Origin: an uncultured Clostridia bacterium
Lineage (GTDB): Bacteria > Bacillota > Clostridia > Oscillospirales > Butyricicoccaceae
Assembly (NCBI GenBank): GCA_947648385.1
Contig: CANSNO010000003.1
Coordinates: 1 to 64,000 of the forward strand
DNA: 64,000 nucleotides
Reading direction: 5' to 3'
Shown here piece by piece: positions 26,431-34,182 of this stretch (within the stretch, counting starts at the first letter, position 1; the number at the start of each line of letters is the position of its first letter). Made by a program: the position numbers and the translations under genes. Under the pieces are notes generated by a model. That model was not told where the DNA came from, searched no databases, and saw only the letters and a program-made list of their open reading frames with translations.

Positions 26431-27844
26431 TATGTCATTGACCAAGGTCAAAATGGCCGAGCAGGAGCCCAATGTCAGAAACGCCAACTTCCTCGAAGTT
26501 GCTCAGGGCTACACAGCCGAGCAGGCCAAGGAAGAGGCCGAGCGTTGCCTCAACTGCAAAAATCCCGCCTGTGTACAGGGCTGCCCCGTATCTGTTCCCA
26601 TTCCCGATTTTATCGCCAAGATAAGAGAGGACGATTTGGCCGGAGCATATAAGATTCTCAGCAACGCCAACGCCCTGCCCGCCGTCTCCGGCCGCGTCTG
26701 CCCCCAGGAGACACAGTGCGAGAGCAAGTGCATCAGAGGCATCAAGGGCGAGCCTGTCGCCATCGGCCGTCTTGAGAGATTTGTCGCCGACTGGGCCAGA
26801 GAGAACGGCATTTCCAATGTGGATACAGCCGCCAAGACAGGCAAGAAGGTGGCCGTCATCGGTTCCGGCCCGGCCGGCCTGACCTGCGCCGGCGAGCTGG
26901 CCAGAAAGGGTCATGACGTCACCGTATTCGAGGCCCTGCACGTGGCCGGCGGCGTTCTGTCCTACGGCATCCCCGAGTTCAGACTGCCCAAGGAGATAGT
27001 CAACAAGGAGGTCGAGAACCTCCAGAAGATGGGCGTCAAGATAGAGACCAACATGGTCATCGGCAAGACTCTGACAGTCGACGAGCTGTTTGAGGAAGAG
27101 GGCTTCGAGGCCGTATTTATCGGCTCGGGCGCCGGTCTTCCCATGTTTGCCAGAATCCCCGGCGAGAGCCTTGTCGGCGTTTTCTCGGCCAACGAGTATC
27201 TGACCCGTATCAACCTGATGAAGGCCTTCAAGGGCGATGAGAACTGCGAGACGCCTCTCATGCACTCCAAGAACGTGGCCGTTATCGGCGGCGGCAACGT
27301 CGCCATGGACGCCGCTCGCTGCGCCAAGAGAATGGGCGCCGAGAACGTCTACATCGTCTACCGCCGCGGCGAGGCCGAACTTCCCGCCCGTAAGGAAGAA
27401 GTCCACCACGCCATGGAGGAGGGCATCATCTTCAAGTTCCTGACAGCCCCCGTCGAGATAATCGGCTATAACAATCCCGACGACAGGCGCGATCCCAAGA
27501 ACGGCACGGTCCTCAAGATGCACTGCATCGAGATGCAGCTTGGTGAGCCCGACGCTTCGGGCCGCCGCCGTCCCGTTCCCGTCGAGGGCAGCGACTTTGA
27601 GATGGAAGTCGATACCGTCATTCCGGCTCTGGGCACATCACCCAACCCCCTCATCCGCTCGACAACTCCCGGTCTGGACGTCAACCAGAAGGGCTGCATA
27701 GTCACGGCTGAGAACGGCGGCACATCCCGTGAGGGCGTGTTCGCCGGCGGCGACGCTTCCACAGGCGCCGCCACGGTTATCCTCGCCATGGGCGCCGGCA
27801 AGAAGGCCGCCGCTTCCATCGACGAGTATCTGAGGAATAAATAA
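26423..27844 (+). CDS. nfnB: NfnB-type subunit (glutamate-synthase small-subunit family)
   Basis: Large subunit of the Nfn complex, annotated in many genomes as gltA, homotetrameric glutamate synthase. N-terminal 4Fe-4S ligands lie in CLNCKNPACVQGCP and CPQETQCESKC; two Rossmann dinucleotide sites follow (VIGSGPAGLTCAGELA near 151-166 and VIGGGNVAMDAARCA near 287-301) for FAD and NADPH. No glutaminase or synthase large subunit is nearby, so electron bifurcation with NfnA is more likely than glutamate synthesis. Length 473 is standard; a terminator follows. Confidence 0.92.
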   Translation: MPNMSLTKVKMAEQEPNVRNANFLEVAQGYTAEQAKEEAERCLNCKNPACVQGCPVSVPIPDFIAKIREDDLAGAYKILSNANALPAVSGRVCPQETQCESKCIRGIKGEPVAIGRLERFVADWARENGISNVDTAAKTGKKVAVIGSGPAGLTCAGELARKGHDVTVFEALHVAGGVLSYGIPEFRLPKEIVNKEVENLQKMGVKIETNMVIGKTLTVDELFEEEGFEAVFIGSGAGLPMFARIPGESLVGVFSANEYLTRINLMKAFKGDENCETPLMHSKNVAVIGGGNVAMDAARCAKRMGAENVYIVYRRGEAELPARKEEVHHAMEEGIIFKFLTAPVEIIGYNNPDDRRDPKNGTVLKMHCIEMQLGEPDASGRRRPVPVEGSDFEMEVDTVIPALGTSPNPLIRSTTPGLDVNQKGCIVTAENGGTSREGVFAGGDASTGAATVILAMGAGKKAAASIDEYLRNK

Positions 27845-27862
27845 GTTATTTACAATCTGAAT

Positions 27863-27896
27863 AAAGCCCCCGCGCCGTTCGGCGCGGGGGCTTTTA
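27863..27896. terminator. Bidirectional terminator between nfnB and mgtE
   Basis: AAAGCCCCCGCGCC/GGCGCGGGGGCTTT, GTTC loop, flanking A and T tracts. Confidence 0.92.
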
Positions 27897-27907
27897 TAAT
27901 GCTTTGC

Positions 27908-29260
27908 TTATAATCCCAAAACGCTTGTCGCAATTGTGAAATAGATGAAAAGGGAAATGGCGTCGACAATCGTCGTTATAAAGGGGCTGGCCATGACGGT
28001 GGGGTCAAAGCCTATCTTGTTTGCCAGCAGGGGCAGGGTGCAGCCGACAAACTTTGCGACGATAACCGTGACCAGCATGGTGCCGCAGACGACGAGGGAA
28101 ACGGCCATGCCTATCTGGTCAAAAAGCATAAGCTTGGCGAAGTTGGCCACGGCCAGCGTGCCGCCGCAGAGGACGGCCACCCTTATTTCCTTCCAGATTA
28201 TGCGCGGCAGGTCGGAAAACTCCACGTCTCCCAGGGACAGGGCGCGTATTATCGTGACCGAGGCCTGACTGCCCGAGTTGCCGCCCGTATCCATCAGCAT
28301 GGGTATATATGCCGTCAGAATGACATATGAGGCCAGCGCCGATTCAAAGGAGGTTATTATCAGTCCTGTGAAGGTGGCCGATATCATCAGCAGCAGCAGC
28401 CACGGTACACGTGACTTCCATGTCTCGAAAACCCCTGTTTTGAGATAGGGCTTGTCGGTCGGCGTGACGGCCGACATCTTGGCGATATCCTCGGTGGCCT
28501 CTTCCTCCATGACGTCAAGGGCGTCGTCAAAGGTTATGATGCCCACAAGTCTTTTTTCCTTGTCGACGACAGGTACGACGGAAAAGTCGTATTTGCTGAG
28601 TATCTGGGCGGCAGCCTCCTTGTCCTCAAAGGTGTCGACCGATATTATGTTTGTCTCCATTATGTCGCCGAGTATTTCCGTGCGCTCGGCCAGCAGAAGC
28701 TGACGCACGGTGATAAGCCCGAGCAGCAGGCGGCGCTCGTCGGTGACAAAGCAGGTATAAATAGTTTCCTTGTCGGCTCCCGTCAGCTTTATACGGGCGA
28801 AAGCCTGCTCGACGGTCATCTCCTTTTCGAGGCGGACGTATTCGGTCGTCATGATACTTCCGGCCGAATCGTCGGGGTATTGGAGAATCTGGTTGATCAC
28901 GCGCCTCGTCTCGGGGTCGGTGTTGCGCAGTATGCGCTTGACGACTCCTGCCGGCATCTCCTCGATAAGGTCGACGGCGTCGTCGACGAAAAGCTCGTCA
29001 AGGACGTCCTTCAGCTCCTTGTCGGTAAAGGCCTTGATAAGGGCCGCCTGGCAGTCGTTGTCCATCTCGATAAAGACGTCCGAGGCCATCTCCTTCGGCA
29101 GTATGCGGAAGAGGATGGGCAGCGTGTCCCCCTCATAGGGTATTTCCTCAAATATCTGGGCCACGTCGGTCGGGTTGAGCATTGAAAAAAGGGTTTTCAG
29201 CTCCTGAAACTTTTTTTTGGAAACGAGTTCCAAGGCTTTCTCTGTGACATTGATATCCAA
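27908..29260 (-). CDS. mgtE: MgtE-family magnesium channel/transporter
   Basis: Mg2+ channel gated by cytosolic Mg2+. The N-terminal helical MgtE_N domain (~1-115), two CBS domains (~120-260, with VRLEKEMTVEQA and IISVDTFEDKEAA) and five C-terminal spans (~280-450) are complete; DTGGNSGSQASV lies in the pore-region helix. An ATG at 29281 opens the frame 21 bases earlier, but the ribosome site AAAGGAGGAG lies between it and TTG 29260, and family proteins align from the TTG, so TTG is chosen (450 residues). A ~285-base structured leader precedes it, suggesting Mg- or metabolite-dependent control. Confidence 0.9.
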   Translation of the reverse strand: MDINVTEKALELVSKKKFQELKTLFSMLNPTDVAQIFEEIPYEGDTLPILFRILPKEMASDVFIEMDNDCQAALIKAFTDKELKDVLDELFVDDAVDLIEEMPAGVVKRILRNTDPETRRVINQILQYPDDSAGSIMTTEYVRLEKEMTVEQAFARIKLTGADKETIYTCFVTDERRLLLGLITVRQLLLAERTEILGDIMETNIISVDTFEDKEAAAQILSKYDFSVVPVVDKEKRLVGIITFDDALDVMEEEATEDIAKMSAVTPTDKPYLKTGVFETWKSRVPWLLLLMISATFTGLIITSFESALASYVILTAYIPMLMDTGGNSGSQASVTIIRALSLGDVEFSDLPRIIWKEIRVAVLCGGTLAVANFAKLMLFDQIGMAVSLVVCGTMLVTVIVAKFVGCTLPLLANKIGFDPTVMASPFITTIVDAISLFIYFTIATSVLGL

Positions 29261-29546
29261 AATTATCTCCTCCTTTCCCATTAAACCTAATGGGTTCCTT
29301 TCGGTTTTTTCGTCGGCCTCCCGTTAAAGGCCGTGCCGGATGAGCCTCCGGCGGAGCGCCGCTCGGGGCGGCGCCAAAAGGAATAGGATGCAAAAAAGGG
29401 GAGGGGATTAAAGGGGCAAACCGTGGCCGCGCGAAGGGACGGCTGTCCCGAACATCCTACTTCGTCCTCCCGGGTTCGCACCGCTACTGCCTCCGGCGTC
29501 CATAGTTTTCACCTCGCTGTTTTCTGGTTTTGGGCGCTTTGCCCTA
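29261..29546 (-). promoter_or_regulatory. Long structured mgtE leader, possible riboswitch
   Basis: No gene is seen here. Reading on the minus strand, the leader contains stems at 29436-29449 (GGGAC/GTCCC), 29356-29374 (GCGCCGC/GCGGCGC), 29335-29352 (GCCGGA/TCCGGC), 29314-29333 (CGGCCT/AGGCCG) and 29277-29294 (CCCATTA/TAATGGG, covering the upstream ATG just before the ribosome site), plus a long-range TAGGATG (29384-29390) with CATCCTA (29453-29459). I could not match it to the M-box or another family from memory. Confidence 0.5.
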
Positions 29547-29552
29547 TATACC

Positions 29553-29582
29553 AGTATACGGTTTTCGGGTGCCTTTTGTCAA
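29553..29582 (-). promoter_or_regulatory. Promoter for mgtE
   Basis: On the minus strand TTGACA (29582-29577), 18-base spacer, TATACT (29558-29553); it overlaps the upstream gene's terminator. Confidence 0.7.
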
Positions 29583-29583
29583 T

Positions 29584-29614
29584 AAAAAAGCCTCTCCGAA
29601 GAGAGGCTTTTTTT
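29584..29614. terminator. Bidirectional Rho-independent terminator
   Basis: AAAAAAGCCTCTC/GAGAGGCTTTTTT with CGAA loop; ends the minus-strand small membrane protein gene. Confidence 0.88.
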
Positions 29615-29990
29615 ATTCACGTTTGCCGTATTTTTTATCTAACCACAGCCACATGGCGGCGTGTATTAAAATTGCCGCGAAAATGACCAATGCAAACACA
29701 ACAAAAACATTTAAAGGGGCTGTGATTTTTGACCAATCGGCGGCGTGGTCGGCGGTAAAAACAAGGGAGGAGGCCGTCGTCAATATCAGGCTCCCTCCGG
29801 CGACAAGGCGATGCTTTGTCCACCATGAAGCGAGGGCAAGAAAGGCCATTGTAGCGGCCATGAGGAAAAAATACCTTATACGCCCCCTTTCGCAGTAGCC
29901 GTAGAGGACGAAAAAGGCATAAGGAAAGGCGTAAGCCAAAACAAAAACTACTCGTAGTACCGCATCATACATTCTGCCATTTAGCTTCAT
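29613..29990 (-). CDS. Small four-span membrane protein, unknown
   Basis: A 125-residue protein with four hydrophobic segments (about 9-29, 38-56, 63-82, 92-117) and a charged C-terminal DKKYGKRE. I do not recognise a family. AAAGGAGGGAG lies five bases before the ATG, and TTGACA with TAGACT 17 bases on lies upstream on the minus strand, so it is very likely a real, separately transcribed gene. Its own terminator separates it from mgtE. Nothing in the neighbourhood indicates a function. Confidence 0.75.
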   Translation of the reverse strand: MKLNGRMYDAVLRVVFVLAYAFPYAFFVLYGYCERGRIRYFFLMAATMAFLALASWWTKHRLVAGGSLILTTASSLVFTADHAADWSKITAPLNVFVVFALVIFAAILIHAAMWLWLDKKYGKRE

Positions 29991-30047
29991 TTAAACTCCC
30001 TCCTTTATTTAAGTCTACAATAAAAAGAGGAAATTGTCAAAAATAAA

Positions 30048-31130
30048 TCATGAAAGCAGCATATCGGCCAGTTGGTTGGCGAATATGTCGGCCGATATAA
30101 GGGCCTCTTCAAGGGTGTTGCCCGAGGTGCCCACCTCCACCAGCATACTGCCTGTCGTCACGTGCTGGTTGAAGCGGGCGGCGCGGATGTTGACGGGACG
30201 CATTATGCCGGGGTAATTGGTGTTCAGCCTGTCCTGAAGCTTGAGCTGGAAAGACAGGTTGTCGCGCCAGCCGTCGTGGACAAGACCTCCGGCGTCGGTG
30301 CCGCAGACCAGCATGAGCTGGGCCGCCTGCTGGCCCTGAATATTGGCCACCGTCTTGTATTTGGTCCCGTTGGAGGCCACCATGGCGTCGCGGTGGACAT
30401 CGATGACAAGCTTTATCGACGGGTTCTCCTTTATGTAGGCCGATATGTCCGAAAGGGCGCGCGTGTAGGAGCCTGAATAGGCCGGACTGTCGTTGAGTGT
30501 CTCCGAGTGGACTGTCTTTATGCCCCTGGCGTTGAGAATGTCGGTTATCCTTTGTCCCACGCGCAGGACGTTGTAGTTTTTGTCGGTTGTGCGGTCGGTG
30601 TCGGTGGGGGTGTAATAGTTCTCGGCGGTCGGGGTATAGGCCTCGGTGCCGTGGGTGTGCATTATAAGCACCTGCACCTTGTCGCCCGACAGCTTGACCT
30701 TGCTTTTTTCGGCCAGCAGGGCGGCGATGTCTATCTCATAATCGGTCTCGTTTTTGACATAGACCGTGCCGCTGCCCGAATATCCTCCCGACGAGCCGTC
30801 GATGGTGACCTCCTTTGCCTCCTGAGGAGCGGAGGGAGTGAAAAATGACGGCTCGGCACTCTCGTATGAGAGCTGACAGGCCTCGGCCCCGTCGTCCGCG
30901 AGAAGGGTGGGAGATTCCTCCTCTTCTCCGTTTTTCATGACCGAGCTGAAGGCGGCGAATGCCTTCGGCAGACGGCCGAAATACTCCGCCATGGCCGCCT
31001 GCGGCTTGTCTGCCAGGCCTGTCTTTATTATGACGGCCGTTATAATAAACAATACTGCCGCCACCCTCGGCATGAGCGCGTACCGTCCCATGGAGGATTG
31101 GCGTCCTTTCTTTTTCTTTTCACGGTACAT
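30048..31130 (-). CDS. spoIIP: Stage II sporulation protein P
   Basis: Septal peptidoglycan hydrolase (amidase/endopeptidase) of the SpoIIDMP engulfment machine in the mother cell. One N-terminal span (about 15-41) is followed by a low-complexity linker and the SpoIIP catalytic domain (~155-355): VLIMHTHGTEAY and VIDVHRDAM hold the zinc ligands. 360 residues is usual. AAGGAG sits six bases before the ATG. It follows gpr by 58 bases, the Bacillus gene order. Their linkage shows the organism forms endospores. Confidence 0.95.
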   Translation of the reverse strand: MYREKKKKGRQSSMGRYALMPRVAAVLFIITAVIIKTGLADKPQAAMAEYFGRLPKAFAAFSSVMKNGEEEESPTLLADDGAEACQLSYESAEPSFFTPSAPQEAKEVTIDGSSGGYSGSGTVYVKNETDYEIDIAALLAEKSKVKLSGDKVQVLIMHTHGTEAYTPTAENYYTPTDTDRTTDKNYNVLRVGQRITDILNARGIKTVHSETLNDSPAYSGSYTRALSDISAYIKENPSIKLVIDVHRDAMVASNGTKYKTVANIQGQQAAQLMLVCGTDAGGLVHDGWRDNLSFQLKLQDRLNTNYPGIMRPVNIRAARFNQHVTTGSMLVEVGTSGNTLEEALISADIFANQLADMLLS

Positions 31131-31188
31131 GGTTGTCTCCTTAAAAGCTATCTGCCAATATTTATGAGGAGACGGCCGAGAATATGAC

Positions 31189-32034
31189 TCAGGCCAGCAT
31201 CTGCTCCATCTGGCTGACGGGCATATCCCCCTGTAAGGCGAGATTGACGGCGTATCCCACGGCTTTTGCGCTTTTTGCGATCAGCAGGTCGATGTCGCCG
31301 GGGGATATGAGAAAGCCCTCGAAGGGGATTTCTTCGTTTATTACACGGGCGTCGGCCACCGTGGGCACCCCTATGGATATGACGGGCACGCCGAGAGAGC
31401 CTTCGTTCAGGGAAAACCTGCCGTTTCCGGCTCCCTCGCCCGGCGTTATGCCGCAGGTGGAAAGCTGAAAGCTGTTGCCCAGACGCTCCAGCCCGGCCGC
31501 CGCCAGAGCGTCGACGGCGATGACGGCCGAGGGCTTTGTCAGTCGGCAGGCCGCCTCCACAAGCTCGGCCGCCTCCATTCCCGTCTGACCCATGACACCG
31601 GGGGAGATACAGCTGACCTCTCGCAGAGGTGAGAAAATATCGGGCATATGGGCTTTGAGGTGGCGCGTGACGATTATCTTTTCACAGGCGCGTGGGCCGA
31701 GGGAATCGGCCGTTATAAAGCGGTTGCCAAGCCCCACCGTAAGCACGCCGCCCTCTTTCGGCAGAAGAGGCTCCAGCTTTCGGGCCAGCTTATGGGCCAT
31801 CTCAAGGACAAGGTCGTCGTCGCTTTGCCACTTTCGGCTCAGGTCGAGGGTGATATACTGTCCCTCGTCCTTGCCCATGGCACGGGAGGCCTCGGGAGAG
31901 GAGATAACAACCTCGGTTATCTTTATCTGCCCCTCTTGACTGATGCGGCAGTCAAGACCGTCAATCGAGCGCAGGCCCTCTTTTGTCAGGGCGTCGTGCA
32001 ACTCGTCGGCCATGTCTGTCCTTATATTTTTCAA
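31189..32034 (-). CDS. gpr: Germination protease GPR
   Basis: Aspartate-type protease that degrades small acid-soluble spore proteins during germination; made as a zymogen in the forespore. The N-terminal propeptide region contains NIRTDMADELHD, and conserved blocks include GLGNRFITADSLGPRACEKI and SPGVMGQTGMEAAELVEA. 281 residues is slightly short of Bacillus GPR (~370). The start is TTG at 32034, nine bases after AAGGGGGG. Upstream GCATA, then GGAGAAAATT, faintly resembles a sigma-F/G promoter with a slightly short spacer. Divergent from the toxin-antitoxin pair. Confidence 0.92.
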   Translation of the reverse strand: MKNIRTDMADELHDALTKEGLRSIDGLDCRISQEGQIKITEVVISSPEASRAMGKDEGQYITLDLSRKWQSDDDLVLEMAHKLARKLEPLLPKEGGVLTVGLGNRFITADSLGPRACEKIIVTRHLKAHMPDIFSPLREVSCISPGVMGQTGMEAAELVEAACRLTKPSAVIAVDALAAAGLERLGNSFQLSTCGITPGEGAGNGRFSLNEGSLGVPVISIGVPTVADARVINEEIPFEGFLISPGDIDLLIAKSAKAVGYAVNLALQGDMPVSQMEQMLA

Positions 32035-32120
32035 GTCCGAAAGCCCCCCTTTTCAGGTGTTTTATAAAATTTTCTCCCCTATCTTGAAAATTATGCTTGG
32101 TAAAACCACGAAAATATAGG

Positions 32121-32149
32121 TTGCATTTATCCTACTAATGATATATAAT
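32121..32149 (+). promoter_or_regulatory. Promoter for the phd-doc pair
   Basis: TTGCAT (32121-32126), 17-base spacer, TATAAT (32144-32149). Autoregulation by the antitoxin is expected of the family; no operator is evident. Confidence 0.7.
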
Positions 32150-32172
32150 AAATACATAAGGAGTGATCCGCA

Positions 32173-32415
32173 ATGATGATAAACACAAATAATCTTGTCT
32201 CTCTTACAGAGGCCAACCGCAATTTTTCAAAGGTGGCCAGACTTGTGGACGAGCGCGGCTCGGTTGTGATATTGAAAAACAATTCGCCTCGATATCTCGT
32301 GATAGATTTTAGCAAGGCGGAAAAGCTTCAGGATGCCGCAGACGAGGACGTTATGGCTGTTTCCAAACGCCTTATCGCCAAAAACCGCGAGGCATATGAG
32401 GAGCTTGCCAAATGA
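32173..32415 (+). CDS. Phd/YefM-type antitoxin
   Basis: An 80-residue type II antitoxin. The N-terminal half VSLTEANRNFSKVARLVDER is the DNA-binding Phd/YefM fold; the C-terminal charged helix would bind and neutralise the toxin. AAGGAG precedes the first of two ATGs. The toxin gene overlaps its stop as ATGA. Because the partner toxin is interrupted (see 32412-32795), the antitoxin may now act only as an autorepressor or as an anti-toxin to other copies. It is inserted in what is otherwise the gpr-rpsT divergent interval. Confidence 0.85.
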   Translation: MMINTNNLVSLTEANRNFSKVARLVDERGSVVILKNNSPRYLVIDFSKAEKLQDAADEDVMAVSKRLIAKNREAYEELAK

Positions 32416-32795
32416 AAATATTGACCAAAGGTCATATTATTATGCTGCACAAGCATCTGACAGAAGAAACCGGAGGAATCGCCGACCTGCGTGATGAGGG
32501 ATTGCTTGACGCGGCCCTTGCCGCCCCATTTCAGAGCTTTGACGGATCTGAAATGTATCCGTAGCTTCAGCAAAAGGCGTCGAGGCTGGCCTATGGCCTC
32601 ATACAAAACCATCCCTTTGTCGACGGCAACAAGCGCATCGGCGTTCATGCCATGCTCACATTTCTTGCTCTTAACGGGGTGGAACTGGAATACCGCCAAA
32701 AGGAGTTATCCGATATCATACTGTCTGCCGCATCGGGCGACGGCGGTTATGAGGATATTCTCAGATGGTTGTTGGAGCATGAGGTCAATAACTGA
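32412..32795 (+). pseudogene. Doc-type toxin with in-frame TAG
   Basis: A Fic/Doc-family toxin (kinase of EF-Tu in P1 Doc). The frame runs 127 codons from the ATG overlapping the antitoxin stop and retains the catalytic motif HPFVDGNKR, but codon 51 is TAG (32562-32564), between MYP and LQQKASRLAYG. Family members usually have Ser/Thr there, so TCG to TAG is the simplest change. TAG is a normal stop in this genome (for example at the ends of the ktrB-like and TrmH-like genes), so the toxin is probably inactive, unless the base is an assembly error or the stop is read through. Confidence 0.85.
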
Positions 32796-32858
32796 AAAGT
32801 ATGAAAAAACTGTATTTTGAATGGAGAAAAAAATAATTGCTCTTGAGTAAAAAAACAC

Positions 32859-32887
32859 TTGCTTTTCTCATAAATGAATGATAGAAT
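32859..32887 (+). promoter_or_regulatory. Promoter for rpsT
   Basis: TTGCTT (32859-32864), 17-base spacer, TAGAAT (32882-32887). Confidence 0.55.
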
Positions 32888-32923
32888 ATATCTGCTGTAA
32901 ATTTGTCTGAAGGAGGTTGTGAA

Positions 32924-33181
32924 ATGCCTAATATAAAGTCTGCCAAGAAGCGCGTTTTGGTCAGCAAGCTGCAGAACGAGAAAAACCGCGCCGCTAAATC
33001 GGCTCTCAGGACTCAGCTGAAGAAGTTTGACGCTGCTGTCGAGGCTAAAGAAGGCGTGACGGAAGCTTTTAAGGCCACCGTTAAGGCTATAGACAAGGCT
33101 GCCGCGAATGGTATTCTCCATAAAAATACGGCTGCAAGGAAAAAAAGCCAGTTGGCTTCCAAGTGCAACTCCGCTCAGTAA
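32924..33181 (+). CDS. rpsT: 30S ribosomal protein S20
   Basis: An 85-residue, lysine-rich, helical 16S rRNA-binding protein: MPNIKSAKKRVLVSKLQNEK at the start and KNTAARKKSQLASK near the end match the S20 family. AAGGAGG seven bases upstream fixes the ATG at 32924 rather than an in-frame start at 32903. In Bacillus rpsT also neighbours gpr-spoIIP, so this position is ancestral; here the Phd/Doc pair lies between. Followed by a strong terminator. Confidence 0.96.
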   Translation: MPNIKSAKKRVLVSKLQNEKNRAAKSALRTQLKKFDAAVEAKEGVTEAFKATVKAIDKAAANGILHKNTAARKKSQLASKCNSAQ

Positions 33182-33196
33182 CATAATATAAAAATA

Positions 33197-33229
33197 AAGG
33201 ACGGCTTTTGATAAGCCGTCCTTATTTTT
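33197..33229 (+). terminator. Rho-independent terminator of rpsT
   Basis: AAGGACGGCTT/AAGCCGTCCTT stem with a T-rich tail. Confidence 0.92.
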
Positions 33230-33233
33230 GTTT

Positions 33234-33318
33234 CCCACAAAAATCTTTGATTTTTCGGGGAGCCTTTTAATTTAATTGATTTTGCCGGACTTCCGGGGAG
33301 GGGCGTCCAAGACGCCCC
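33234..33318 (+). repeat. Dispersed multi-hairpin repeat, copy 2
   Basis: Hairpin A at 33234-33260 (CCCACAAAAATC, TTT, GATTTTTCGGGG), the left arm only of hairpin B (GATTTTGCCG), hairpin C near 33285-33296 (CCGGA/TCCGG) and hairpin D at 33300-33318 (GGGGCGTC, CAA, GACGCCCC). Shorter than copy 1 by a deletion of the right arm of B. It fills the space between the rpsT terminator and the convergent trxA. Confidence 0.85.
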
Positions 33319-33332
33319 GAACCCCAAGGCAA

Positions 33333-33656
33333 TTAGAGTTTGGCCGCGGCCTCAAAAAGCTCGATAACATCCTCTTTGGGGTGCAGGCCGACCATTTTTG
33401 CCAGAGCCTTGCCCTTTTTGAAAACTATCATGGTGGGCACGCTCATGACGCCGTATTTTCTGGCGATATCGACATTCTGGTCGATGTCCAGCTTGGCTAT
33501 CATTCTGTCATCCGGAAGCTCTTCGGAAATCTCCTCCAGCACGGGGCCGAGCATTTTGCAGGGGCCGCACCATGTGGCGAAAAAGTCCACCAGTACAAGC
33601 TTGTCGCTCTGGATTGTGGTTTCAAACGTCTCCTTGTTGATAACGGTTACTGCCAT
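33333..33656 (-). CDS. trxA: Thioredoxin
   Basis: A 107-residue thioredoxin with the active site FFATWCGPCKMLGP and the cis-proline loop VMSVPTMIVF. It reduces protein disulfides in the cytoplasm using a thioredoxin reductase encoded elsewhere. AGGAGG six bases before the ATG. TATAAT on the minus strand at 33706-33701 probably drives it, interleaved with the divergent mrnC promoter. Convergent with rpsT. Confidence 0.95.
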   Translation of the reverse strand: MAVTVINKETFETTIQSDKLVLVDFFATWCGPCKMLGPVLEEISEELPDDRMIAKLDIDQNVDIARKYGVMSVPTMIVFKKGKALAKMVGLHPKEDVIELFEAAAKL

Positions 33657-33714
33657 ATTAAACCTCCTGTATCATTTCTTTTTTTAATTGCGTTTTTATA
33701 ATTATACCACAGGT

Positions 33715-33743
33715 TTGCCAAAAACAACAGATTTTGCTATAAT
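33715..33743 (+). promoter_or_regulatory. Promoter for mrnC
   Basis: TTGCCA (33715-33720), 17-base spacer, TATAAT (33738-33743). Confidence 0.65.
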
Positions 33744-33774
33744 TATTTCATTCAAATTTTTCAGGGTGATAAAA

Positions 33775-34182
33775 TTGGAGCTTTTCAGAGAAAACATGAC
33801 AGAAGAGCAGGTCAAAAAATACCCCACGCTGACCCTTGCTCATATCGGAGACTGCGTTTATGAGCTGCTTGCTCGCGGTCATGTGATTAAAAAAGGCGTC
33901 TATCCCGTCAGACGCACACATATTGAGACGATATCCCTCGTCAGCGCCGAGGCCCAGCGCAAAGGGGCGCTTGCCGTAATTCCCATGCTGGACGAAAAAG
34001 AGGCGGCCGTCTTTACAAGAGGCCGCAACGCCAAGCCGAAAACCGTGCCAAAGCACGCCGGGCTTGAGGCCTATGCCTATGCCACCGCCCTCGAGACCCT
34101 TTTCGGCTATCTTTATCTGAGGGGGAACAACGAAAGGATAGAGGAGCTTTGGCGAGCCGTTATCGGGGAGATAGAGTCATGA
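33775..34182 (+). CDS. mrnC: Mini-ribonuclease 3
   Basis: A 135-residue RNase III catalytic domain without a dsRNA-binding domain, which matures 23S rRNA ends in Firmicutes. The conserved TLAHIGDCVYELLARGH carries the metal-binding aspartate, and a second acidic cluster lies near LETLFGYLYLRG. The frame opens earlier, but TTG at 33775 follows AGGGTGAT by five bases and gives the usual family N-terminus, so it is preferred over ATG at 33796. A four-base overlap (ATGA) couples it to the phosphoesterase gene. In many Clostridia mrnC follows cysS; here it does not. Confidence 0.9.
   Translation: MELFRENMTEEQVKKYPTLTLAHIGDCVYELLARGHVIKKGVYPVRRTHIETISLVSAEAQRKGALAVIPMLDEKEAAVFTRGRNAKPKTVPKHAGLEAYAYATALETLFGYLYLRGNNERIEELWRAVIGEIES

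Noticed and set aside
29261..29281. ATG at 29281 as the mgtE start
   Set aside because: The ribosome site AAAGGAGGAG lies after this ATG and fits TTG 29260.
29261..29546. Assigning the mgtE leader to the M-box riboswitch
   Set aside because: Expected by gene context, but its conserved blocks could not be found by eye; kept as an unassigned structured leader.
32562..32564. TAG reassigned to an amino acid
   Set aside because: TAG terminates several intact genes in the window, so the code is standard and the toxin is simply interrupted.
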